This document shows positions 45,901-57,900 of a stretch of DNA of 64,000 nt, one piece after another. Every line of letters begins with the position of its first letter. The first letter of the stretch is position 1. The position numbers and the translations under genes were made by a program. The stretch comes from Trochalopteron elliotii (Eukaryota; Chordata; Aves; Passeriformes; Leiothrichidae). The stretch spans positions 1,452,312 to 1,516,311 of the forward strand of contig JANPWX010000246.1 of assembly GCA_024734555.1 (NCBI GenBank), written 5' to 3'. Under the pieces are notes generated by a model. That model did not search any database. It was not told the DNA's origin and saw nothing but the letters and a program-made list of their open reading frames with translations.

Positions 45901-48900
45901 CCGCGCTGTATCTTGTCACTCTGACTGTCCGCACTTCGAGTGCAGCTGCTACTAGAAGCTGCTTTACACATGGATTAGCACAGAAGCTTATTCTGCATTC
46001 CCTCTGTGCCAGATTCTCCTACCTACAGTTCATGCCCTCCTGTAAGATTGTTTATGCTAGTCTACTTCTATGTGCCTTCGGTGGGATGCACACAGCAAAT
46101 ACATTTCCCACTGAACAGACTGGGAAAATATTTGGGGCAGATTTAAGTCCTCTGCAGAAAAAAAATGCTCTTTAGTTTACAGATTAAATTTTCTAAAACA
46201 ACCCCAAACCCAACCAAACAAAACCCCCAAACGTGGCATAATAGTTTGTAATGGATTTGAATTCTTATAAGGTGGAAGATAATGACAGACTAGACTATTC
46301 TACACAAAACTTCCATAGATAAAATGGTAACATTCAGAAAATGCTTATTTTTGGGACTATCTGGAAACAATCACAGAGATCAATCAAATATTTTCCTGAG
46401 AGGGAATGAACTGTTGACAGTTACAGGTAAACATGAAGAAATATCAGCACACAGAAGGAGAGTCTAAACACATTGAAAAGTTCTACTGGCACACAGGAAG
46501 ACCATTAAAGCAGCTGAAAAAAAGTAGCAGCAGTGGCTTTGTATTATTAAAAAAAAGCCCAAAGAAGCAGAGATAAAAACTTGAAAACATAAACTGTAAC
46601 TAAAAAAAATAGTCAATGTTAACACTAGAGAGCAAAATAAACAGAAGCTTAAAACAAAACAAAAACCCTGCCCTGTAATCATGTCTCCTTATTGGCTCTT
46701 GATCCCCCCAGAATCAAACAAGACTCCATTTTTGTCAGCATAAAATTCAAAGCTATAGATCCAGCTATGTTCTGCAATTAGTGTCCATGCCATGCAGTCT
46801 AAAACCTCCAATTAAAGTTTCAAGGAGGGCCCCACCGATCCGTGTAATAGAGAGGATTGCTGGATCTCTCTGTATCAAATGTCAAGAGACTTGAGACAGC
46901 AATCAAGTGTCAATTTATTTAGAAAACTTCTTTCACCCAGTATGCTTGCCATTTTTAAGAAATGAAAGCTTAAATGGTAAAACATCCTGAAGAATTTTAA
47001 CAAAATCTGAAGAAAGACACTAACCTGATTTGCATGCCTCTGAACTGAGTGGAGAAAGAAATGGTATCCCTGCCAGAAGCAGAGCAGGCAGCTACCTGTG
47101 TGTACGTGTGTGTCACTATAACAGATCTCAAATGAGTCTTTTCATAAAATTCAATTTCAATGCACAGAAAGCATGAGAGTGACTGTACAGACGCTGCAGT
47201 ACATACATCTATCAGAATAATAAGCAATAAATATGCTCATACTAGACAAAATAGTCACAAATATGACAATATCACTTTAATCATCTGTCAAGGCAGCAAT
47301 GGACAAAAGCAACTTTTGTCCTTTCATTTTAATCCAACAGCAACACACAAGAGAGCTTTCTTTTCCATTTTGATTATTGTAATTACCCCCTTCCTTGCCT
47401 CCTTAACAACAAAATTCCTTTTCTCCAATGTGCTATACAAACACAGGTACTAAGTTCACATCTTTTACAGTTTCTCAGTATAATTCCCACTATCTGGTAT
47501 TTGCCATAAAGGTGAAGCATCCTGTTGGCCAGGCCACGTTGTACCACTACCTCTTTCCTCTAGACCTGTAGCTTGTAATTTAATCATCTTCATCTGCTCC
47601 ACATTCACCTGGGTTTATCTTGACCAGACCTGACCTCTAGTATTTAATCAGGGTTGCGAACTGCCAGAAGACTGTCTCTGAGTGAAATAGCTCATCAAGA
47701 TGCTATTAAATTACAGCTGGCAAATTAGGAAATGAATCAGAGACTGATGGCCATTTGTAATTTATTAAGTCAAACCATCTCAGCTGGTAAGGAACACAGG
47801 ATGTTCCTCATCAGTTCGCAAACCATACAAACCCCAGAATTTGTGCAAAGGTGTTCTGGAAGACTGCAGTCCAGTGTAGGATTATGATCTGGGGTAACAA
47901 TTCTACACTTGTATTTCCATTGAAACAAACAGCTGGGCAGTGGAATAACATCCTTTGTTATTATGACAGTGCCATCAAGAAAAACACGCAGCTCTATTCC
48001 CTGGCTCGACTCTTAGTGATACAGTAACTGAGGTTCACCAGATAATTATTATTTCCAAGCAGTTTACAGACTTCAACAGTTTTGAGTTGTCATGGTGAGC
48101 CCACACTATTTGCTTGTCGTTCCTTTCTTTTTAATGAAGGAATTGTCTGCCAGAATGTGTAACGTGAATTCAGAGATACAGTATGAATACCTTTTGCTCA
48201 GGCACTGTAGGTGCTTTGGCTCTGAATTCTAGGATGCTGAGATGGAGTCCAACAGCTTTCTTGGTCAGACATTTCACACCTCTGTGCAGGCCAAGTGGGC
48301 ATCTCTGCCCATTTCTGTGCCCAGAATCTGAGAAGAAGGTGGGACACAGGAGTCAGTATTCCCTTTCCTTGGCCTTTTCAGCTTCTAGCCACTGTACTGA
48401 CTCCATGAGGACACAATGAGATGACAAAATATTCTTGTCCATCTGGTGTCTCTATGGGAAGCATATGGACTTGAGCCAAAGTTATAGGAGCCACAGCTGA
48501 AGGTTGACATTGGATGTCATGTGCATGCTGACATATGGTCTCATGCTCCAAGGCATGTTCATACCATAGTAGCAGGATTAGATTTCATCTCACAAAGACA
48601 CAATCATAGTGACAGCACACTGTCTTTGGGCAAGTGCTCACTAGCCTGGAACTGGTCATGGTTCCTACGAACTCCATTGTTTGTGACTGTAACTGGTTCT
48701 CAATCTCAATACACATCTTTAGGAGAATCACCTGGGTGAACAGCAGGCCTATTCCAGGCTCCTTGCCAGTGCCTGTTGCTCATCAGCTGGTCACCTACAT
48801 CAGGACAGATGTGCATGCCCCATCTCCATGGGCGCACTGCTCCTGCAGGCAGCAGTCTCTGTGCTGCACAGTCTGCACCACCAGAGAAACTGAGCTTTGG

Positions 48901-51900
48901 TCCCACCTCTGAAATCCTTGCTGGCAGACAGGAAGGTGACTGACTACATGAAAGCAGGCCATATATAATTCAAGAACCATAGAACAGGCTTGCGTGCATA
49001 CATAGGAAGATAGAAAAAAGTGTCACCATCCTAAATCTAATGTGACATATGTGCAGCTTCCCCAGACTTCTCAAAAGACACGGAGCATCTTTCTCTTCAG
49101 AACAAGGAACATCAGGAATACCAGTCTTGTCTGTATTTTGATGCAGCTGCTGCAATGCTTCATCCCCTCAGCACCCACAATGCAGATCAGCCCAGTGGAA
49201 GAAGGTAGAAGGTACCTTCTGCATAACTACCTGGTTACTACAGTGAATGCTTTTACAATAAAGGTCTGAACTTAAGAATATTCTGAGTTTGCATCTGAAC
49301 CCACTGCTGCCATTATGTAGGACAGTGCCAAAACCCTGCATAGCTTGGTCAGTGCTGTTCCCAATATCTTCTTTTGAAATGGGTCATGAAGAGGTGTAAG
49401 AGCAGTGGTGCCAGAGAGAGCAAGAGAGGGAGTGCAGTCTTGCTTATCTTGTTCATGGATTTTCTTTAGTTTCACTGAAAAAAAAAATCACTCTCATATC
49501 CAGAGTCTAAACTCATTTTCATATTATAGTACTACTACAAACTGTCTTAAGTAGGTAAAGCATTTCCACTTGCATATTGATTTTGAGTTAAAGGCTGTGC
49601 AGAACTGCTAGACATTTATTTAGAGTATAAACTAAAATCCAACGAATTTGAGATCCAATCTGCCAGCACACCTAACAAATCAAGGTAATTAACAATGGCT
49701 TAAGAGGCAGAGGACTTAATAATGATACAAACTAGCAGTTTATTTTTAGAAAGCAAATACAAAACCTGCAACCCTGATGGGCCTTTAACCTTTTCAAGAC
49801 AGGATTGTACCTCAATACCTTATTCTGTGCAGAACTGAGAGCACTAATTCAACACCTTTGAAGGCTCCTGCAGTGTACAAACGATGGTATCTCTGAGCAC
49901 ACAACCACATAATGCAGCTGAATAGGAAATTCAGAGACACACATAAAATGGTGTCCAAGTAAGACACTAATGAATTCCCTTGATATACTGTAGCACATGT
50001 GTAATGCAGCCCCCTCTGAAAATCTTTCATCTCATTTATTTCCTGCCAAGAGGAAATGGGATACGCTGGTACTTCTAATTTTCCATGTTGATCACTTCAA
50101 TGTACTTATACATGCATTTATAACTAGATTACTCAGCTTTCATACAGTGGTCAAAATGAAAACAGGTTCACTTTTAGGTTTATATGTAATTATATTTGAC
50201 ATTGTAAATACACAGTGAAGAAACTTTTATTCAACTATGGCAAGTCACTAACAACCCTGTACATAAACAAATTCTAAGTAAATGTTTATGAGCCTGTAAA
50301 ATCTTAAGTCTTCATCTTGGCTTTCTACTTTTGCAAATGAATCTTCAGTATTATATTGATTTTTAATATCTATATGAACACCATAGCTGGCAATTCTCCT
50401 ATTCAATTATATACTGGAATCCACTTCAGCATAAGAATCTGAACTTTTTCTCAAACTGGTAGTAACCATTAATTCTAAATGGCATCCGACTGCACATTTC
50501 AAAACATGAATTGGTAGCACCTACTATCATACCCATAAGTCTGCTATTTATTCAAGGCTTATGAAACTTCACCAAATAGTTCACAGAATCAGTGAAATCT
50601 CAGTTGGAAGGGAGCCATAAGAATAATTGAATCCAACTACTGGCCCTACAGAGGGCCACCCCCAAGAAGTCACACCATGTGCCCGAGAGCATTGTACAAA
50701 TGGTTCTTGAGCTCTGTCAGGCTTGGTGCTGTGACCACTTCCCTGGGGAGCCTGTGCTAGTGCCCAAACACCATCTAAGTCAAGATCCCTTTTCTAATAT
50801 CCAACCTAAACCTCTCCTGACACAACTTCAGGCCATTCCCTGGGATCCTGTCTCAGGCCACCAGAGAGATCAGTGTTTGCCCCTCCTCTTCCCCTCACGA
50901 GGAACTGCAATGAGATCTCCCCTCAGTTTCGTCTTCTCCAGGCTGAACAGATGAAGTGTCCTCAGCTGCTCCTCATAAGGCTCCCCTCAAGGCGCTTCAA
51001 CATCCTCACAACCTTCCTTTGGACACTCTGTAACAGTTTTGTTTCCTGGTTATAGTGTGGTGCCCAAAACCGCAGGACCAAGCTGAGGCTGCACCAGCAC
51101 AGAGTAGTGGGAGAATCACTTCCTTTGAGCAGCTGGGGAAGAGGAACTTGACTGAATCACTTTGACAAGATCATGCATGAGATGAAATTGAAATAAAAAG
51201 TTTAAGTTCACATTTGACCAGTTAATTTTGAAGCAAATTTGCCTTTTAACAAATATTTACATACAATTATACAATCTCCTTTTAACAAATATTTCCTAAT
51301 TTCTCTCAGTCCAAAAGGTTTAAAAATGCATTACTGACATAATTTAACACTTCTTGCAATAAAACTACATCTGCAGTCCTCGTGGTGCAAAACTCTACTG
51401 CTCTACAATTAGTGGATACCTCCAAGCTACATCATTAATATGATCATAGCACTTGGAGTGCACCTGTAATGCACCTAGATAAGAGTGAGATGGTTTTTTT
51501 CTTTTGCAATATCTCTGAATATTCCTCTGCATTCCTCCTGCCCCTTAGATTCCTTTCAGCCAGAATTCAAGGAGGTACAATCCTCTGAACACATGGTAGA
51601 CCATCATGTGGATGTGCACAGAGACTGAGTGTCTATAAGATCTTCCACCACTACTTATTTTTTCCTTTTGAGTAATATCCATGTCCCTGTTCCACTGCAG
51701 ACCCTCTGAAAGCAGTGGCCAGGCAAGACAGAGAGGTAGACCTGCAAGCCCCAAGAGAGAAGAGCAGAGACTGAAGAATCTAAATCCCAAAATAGTGTTT
51801 GATGCTGACATGGTATTTGCCTAGGGAATTTTACCAGGAGGCATATGCAGACATTTACACTTCTGCTTTTGGAGAAAAAAATGAAACAGAGATTGGAAAG

Positions 51901-54900
51901 TAAGAAAGGGTTTATTAGAAACAAGGAGATTGCCATCTAAATTCAGTTCCTTCTTTACACAAGAAGAAATGAAAGGATGAAGAAAGGCCCCAGATGCTGA
52001 CTGTTTTCAGTGAGTCAACTCTGCTTCACCTTCCCCTCCTGAGATAAGAGAACTAGATTTTGTAGCAACTCCAACTTTGACATTTCAGTCTTAAGTCAGC
52101 AAGACATTGAAATATCTGCTTTGTGAACAGAATTATATTGCTGGTTCCTCAGAACTTTGACCTGAAATTTAAGAACCTATTTCTAACAAGAAAATATTTA
52201 AGAAAGAATTATAATAGTCAGGAAAGTGGCAATATCGAGAACTAAATTTAAATTCCCTTCTGCTGCAGTATGTATTGACTGGTTTAGACTGTCCAGTTGG
52301 TGTATGCAACACCAGTGATTTAACATTGCTGCAAAGAAAGAGTCTGCCTTGTTGCTGTGCTCATGCCAGTAAGTATAAAAAAGTCCCCTTCCCCCCCCGG
52401 TCAAGGAATTCCAATGTGTAAATGCCAAATGAAGTCTTCTGTAGAGAAAAAGTATCTTTCTAGCTCAAAATTAACTTCAACTCTTGCTTTTATTTTGATG
52501 CAAACACATCTTCTCCCTTCATGCTCCTATAAATTGCAATGAAGGCAGCAATCTGATTGAAAACGCAACTTGCAGTATTTCCCGTTTCACACTGAAAAAG
52601 ATGAGAGCTCTTAACTTCTTGAAGGCATCTCTCAAATATAATTAATGAATCTATTCTGGTCAGGACAGTAAGATTTAATCTGCAAGTAGGAAAGGTCAGT
52701 TTACAGCAGGTGAGGATGGAGATAAGGAGACAGTGTTGTCCACTAGAGAGGGAATTTGTGAGAGAAAATAGCTGGAAGCAAATAAGAAACCATAAAAATA
52801 TAAAGGAATGCAAACGTATGAATAGAAAAGTGAAGTCCTTGACAAATAAACATAATTTTGAGTCATTGCAAGAATCTGCAGTTTGGATGAGGAAAAAAAG
52901 CATGTATAACCTTGACCCCAGTGTTGAGCTCCAGCTATTGCATCTGTATGATTTTCCCCAAACAAATCCATAATCTGCCCTGCTGGAGCATACTGCTGCT
53001 CAATGCTGAGAAACACAGTGAGTTGCCAAGAAGAGTTATTAAGGTAAAGGTTCCCAGTTTTTTTTGGTTGGCTGGTTGGTTGGTTGGTTGCCTTTCTTTT
53101 TTTCTTTTTTTTTTTTTTAATTATCATTGGTGGTTTTTTACTTTACAGGAAATTTAGGATCTCCTTTCACTTTTAAGCTGTAAGAACGAGGCCACTGTAA
53201 GCTTCTCTGCAGAGAGACACAAGGCTTATCCACATGACACTTCCCTTGAGAATCAAAACCATCAATTGCAATAAATGAAAGCCCTGGGAGCATCTACAAC
53301 TAACAGTGAGGGATCTGCAGTCAGCAAACATGTCATTTTCATTGTTTCTCTGTATTTATAAATGATTAAGGAAGATCAAAATTTTTTTTCACTGATACAC
53401 TTCTTTCATCCTTGTGCACCTGCTGACTGAAAGACATCCAGTGGATGTCAACAATTTTGAGAGCAGCATTAGGTTAAAGATGGAGAATCAAAAGCCACAT
53501 TGACAGAAACAGTAGGTACCTAATTTTCATACATTCTGCACAAAACCATTATGTGGCTGAGTCCAGAAAGATTAAAAAAATTGCAGGGAGTGACCTCAAC
53601 TTGAAACAAATTTATATGTGACATACTGCCCCCCATACCCAGCATGTTTCAGATTGCAGCAGGCTATAGTTTTGCAATATGTGCATGGAATAACAACAAC
53701 AACAAAAAAACTAGAATAAAAAAATATTGTTCTATCACACTAGTACAACCCTATGTAAAAGTCTTGCTGACTCTAGAGACACTGGACAAGTGTAAAGAAT
53801 TCAGTAACTGAGAGCCAGACAAATAATATATCTAACTTTTCACTTATTTTTCTTGTAAGTGAAATGTATGTTTCAATCAATTTAAAGTAAACTGTAACTA
53901 TAACAGAAACCAGCTTTTCAATTACAACCCAAGGTTATTACTTAAATACAATAATGAACGTCACAAGAAAATTTCAGGATGACTTTGGACAATCTGGACT
54001 CCCAATTCACTGACAACAACTTTCAGGAGACATCCAGAGGGAGAAAGTTTTGGAAAAATATACATTTTTCTCACTGGGAAACAGGCTAAAATAATAACTT
54101 GTTCCCATTAAGTCAAAGGTTTTTGCTTTTGACTTGAATAGGAACATGATTAAAAGGACTACATAGAAAGAATAGATGAAATCCTGATTAAAAACTGTTT
54201 AATTCAAATATCTTTGCAAAAAAAAAAATCAAACCATAAAATAAACACTCTCACAGAACAATTGTTTCAAAAGAGAATATAAAAAAGAAATGTACATAAA
54301 CCCCACCACTGTATTATATAAGTGTCCTGTATGGCACTATAGAAAACTAATGCAACGGCACTATTTATATATGAAATGTGTGTTTTAAATGAAATCTGTT
54401 TTCAAACACTTAGTTTTTTCAGTTGTATAATTTTAATTGGCCAAAGTTATTACTTATAGAAATATATATTAAAATGCCTATAAATTATTTAGAGTCCCTT
54501 TTTTGATGTTAAGCCTCCTAGTTCTGTCAGAAAACTTACTGAAGTTGTCATATGCTACTATGGTGCCAAATTCTGCCCTAATTTCTGCACAGGCATGCAC
54601 CTAAAGAATTGAATTGCTAAGCCTGACAGTTTGAAAACTGGATTGGAAGATGGTATGCTTGCATCCTCAATTAATTCCCCAGAACACGTATATGTGATTG
54701 TAGATCCCTCTGTGTCAAATTGTTGGGTTTTTTTCAGAGGAGTTTAAGTCTAGGTAAGGAATAATTAGCATATAATTAGCTGAAAGCCTCAGATCATCAG
54801 GCAATCTAGTAATTGTGAATTACTACCAGCCTTGAGCTAAAACAGCTAGTTACGAAAGCCTGTGTGCTGCACACATGTAACCAGCAGGAAATGGTTGTCT

Positions 54901-57900
54901 GATTGCATGAATTTTACACATCTTCCAGCTTTCTGATCTGAATGTCAGGTCTTGTGCTCAGAGATATCTTGCATAAGAGATGTATGATAAACAGAAGAAA
55001 AGATTTTGCTCATTCATCTAGGTAATTGTACACATTCGGTAGATTAGCAAACAATTACATTGTTCATTAATTAATCATGACAGACCTATAATCATGATAT
55101 GTTCACCCTGGCTGTGAACAGGTGTGTTCTTATTTCAAATACAGTTGGGAATAAATCAGGCTATGGCTTGTTTTCAGTTTCCAGCAGCAATGTTTCTCAG
55201 AGATAGGCTACTGCAATTTTCTACAAACCAGTATCAGGCCAAAGAGCCACGGGAAAACATATTCTTAATGGTCTGAGGGAAACCTAGCTCCTTTTTCACC
55301 ATCAGATGAAACTGAGTTAGACCCCATTTCACCCTTTAATCAAAAAGCGGATAAGTAACTCATAATTAAAGGAAATACTCACGTGAGTAAAATTATCCAT
55401 AGGACTGTTGGATCAGACCATACATAAAAACCAGTGTATTTGGTAACATGTTATATATTTACTACTACATATTTAACATTGAAAATTTAATCTAGATTAT
55501 CATATAAAAGCTATGAATTCTATTTATAAAACAATTGGATATAGGCATGCTTAAATTGTGTGGATAGTATTTTGAAACATACTCAAATATTCATGAGAAA
55601 ACATAACACATACATTTAGGTTTTTGTGTTAGATACAACATGCAAAATAAAAACTTATCTTTAAGTTTTGGTATTCAAATTAAGATATAAAACAGAATAG
55701 ATTTCCGATTGAATATCAGTGTAAAAGCAAAGAAAGGAAATGGGTAACAGTACATTATAAAAGGGGTACAGTACAAGCAATCACAGATTGGTGTTATTTA
55801 ATACTATTACAATAGAGAAAGGAGTAGGTTTACAAACTTACCCTCATCTTTGCACATGCATCCTGTGTTGACTCTGTGCCTCTTAACTCTTTTACCAGCA
55901 TAGAACCTAAATACTAGAAAAAAAATCCATTGAACATAAATTAACTGAAATTTCAGAACTGAAAAACATCTGCAGAAATGCACTAAAAATGCTTTAAAAA
56001 ACTGAGTGGCAGCAAACAATTTCTTAACATATTGCTTTAGATTTTTTTTACTCTGCAGTTCTTCAACAAATCATTTAAACCAATGAGTTAATCAACCCAT
56101 GAAACAAAAATGCACAGTAACAAGTGTATTGAATCAGCTGAGTTCTTTGAAACAATATCTGAAAGTCATTTAGCTTATCATTTTAGTTACTGAAACAATG
56201 AACAATACTAGATTCCATCTTAAAAAAGCCATTTGATTATAAAATGGAGAATTTGCCTTTTTTTAGCTGCCATCTGCCAAATTTCTGTTATGTGTGCAAT
56301 CATGTGGATGAGAAGGCCAGCAGTGATCTTAACCCTGCTATACTCAATCTGTAACTAATTTATGTGCAAATACCAGAGCCCGATGTCAGCAAAGAGAGAC
56401 AATAAATCTGTACTAAAACTAGCTTAAAGCATTATTTCTTCCAAAGGAAAGACTGACCCTGAACTATTATTTTGAAGCCTTTAGTGATCTGGAGGAGGGC
56501 CGTGTGAGAGGAGGCAGCGGGGTGCTGTGTTCTGGCTCACCTCACTGGCAGCCACCGTGCCCTCAGAGAAACTTGCTCATTTCCAAGGGTGACAAGGCAG
56601 GCAGTGCCTCAGTGACACAGCCCCTGTGCTACAGGCCTCTCCCTCCCTGTGTCACTTTTGAGTCTTCCTGCACCCTGACAGCAACCTCTGCTCCTCTGAG
56701 GTCTCAAAAGTCCCCTTACACCATGTTTGAATGGCGCTGCTCCTCCAGGGATGGAGCTGGCTGCATCATCCCTGTCATTCCCACCTAGCAGTGAGGGGTC
56801 TTGTTACGCCTAACTGGGCTGTACCAAAGCCACACCACACTCGACTCCTCTTGGAAACAGCCTAAGCTGACCCAACCACATAGTGAACCAGCTTCAGCTT
56901 AGACAAGAACCTATCAAAAAGAACTTCAGCTACAGATGAATGCAACCTGGAACTGGACAGAGAGTGTACTGGTTCGGTTCTCTGGTCTCCTGTCCTAAAC
57001 TGAGATATTTTCTTTAAAGCCTTCAGTTTACCCTGTGTACTGCAGGAGTTTCTGACCTGCAAGAAAATGCATAAATATTTCAGTGTAGACAGTAGCCAAC
57101 ACAGCAGTTAGTGAGAAACACTTTATAGGGCATTATAAATGGGCCAGTGAGCAACATCAACACTACCAGATAAGCAAAAGCATAAAGGAATGAATGAAGG
57201 GCATTCCTAGAGGACTGCAGATGGGAAAGATTCATAAACTGAGCAGCTGTGAGTCCAGCTGGGGGCTCGATGGTGACGTGAATAGGGCTTTGGGCATTAA
57301 TTTGATGGGACAGTTTGATATTGCCCTTGAAGAAAAACAACAAATTTAAAGCAAGTTCTGAAATTAAAAGAGTAAACAAAACCATATTGAATTGAACTGT
57401 ATTTTTCTCTGAATCTTGCTGTCTGACACATTTGGAATCCTTAGCCTTCTCTGGGCAGGTTGCAACTAATGTCTAACATTTTGTGTTTAGTTGGTTGGAT
57501 GGTTGGGTGTTTTTTGTTTTGCTTTGGGTGTTGATTGTTTTTTTTTTCCCTCATTTTTTATAGACTACAGTAAAACAAATTGTTTTTTCCTTGAAAGGTA
57601 CTAGTCAGTCAGGCCCCAGGGTAAAAAAGCAGTGCTTTTTGCTTACGGCAGAAGAGAGAGAAAGAGAAGAGGACAGATCCTGTCCCATCTGCACAGCAGC
57701 AAAAAGCCTCAGCAAAAAGCTGAAGGCATTTAGAAATGCTTCCTCAGATCTACTGTGTAACAGACACACAAATCACAGCAGTACCATCCAATTTAGGTGA
57801 CAGAAAAATCTGAAATTCTAGGAGGAAATTTTGTTTCCTTTTGACTTGCTGTGCTTTTGGAAACATTCTTTCTCAAACACCCAGGGCATATGGGAGCAAT

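Larger units (their letters stand above)
45399..55841 (-). other. ANKS1B: ANKS1B intron of 10.4 kb
   Basis: The largest intron in the window. It contains a CR1 3' fragment (50579-51136), a G/T-poor C-rich tract at 46196-46233, a (TTGG)n plus poly-T tract at 53058-53120 and a moderately GC-rich unclassified stretch at about 48190-48920. It also holds a TAAT-rich block at 54740-55140. No other exon matching ANKS1B was seen. Confidence 0.7.

Noticed and set aside
52696..53127. 143-codon minus-strand frame starting with a lysine run
   Set aside because: The N-terminal part is translated poly-A and (CCAA)n simple sequence, and the rest is intronic without homology.
57080..57385. Minus-strand open stretch (about 57225-57325) with a fair acceptor, considered as an extra ANKS1B exon
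   Set aside because: It has no acceptable donor in a suitable place and no match to any ANKS1B isoform I can recall. The rest of the frame is plainly non-coding.
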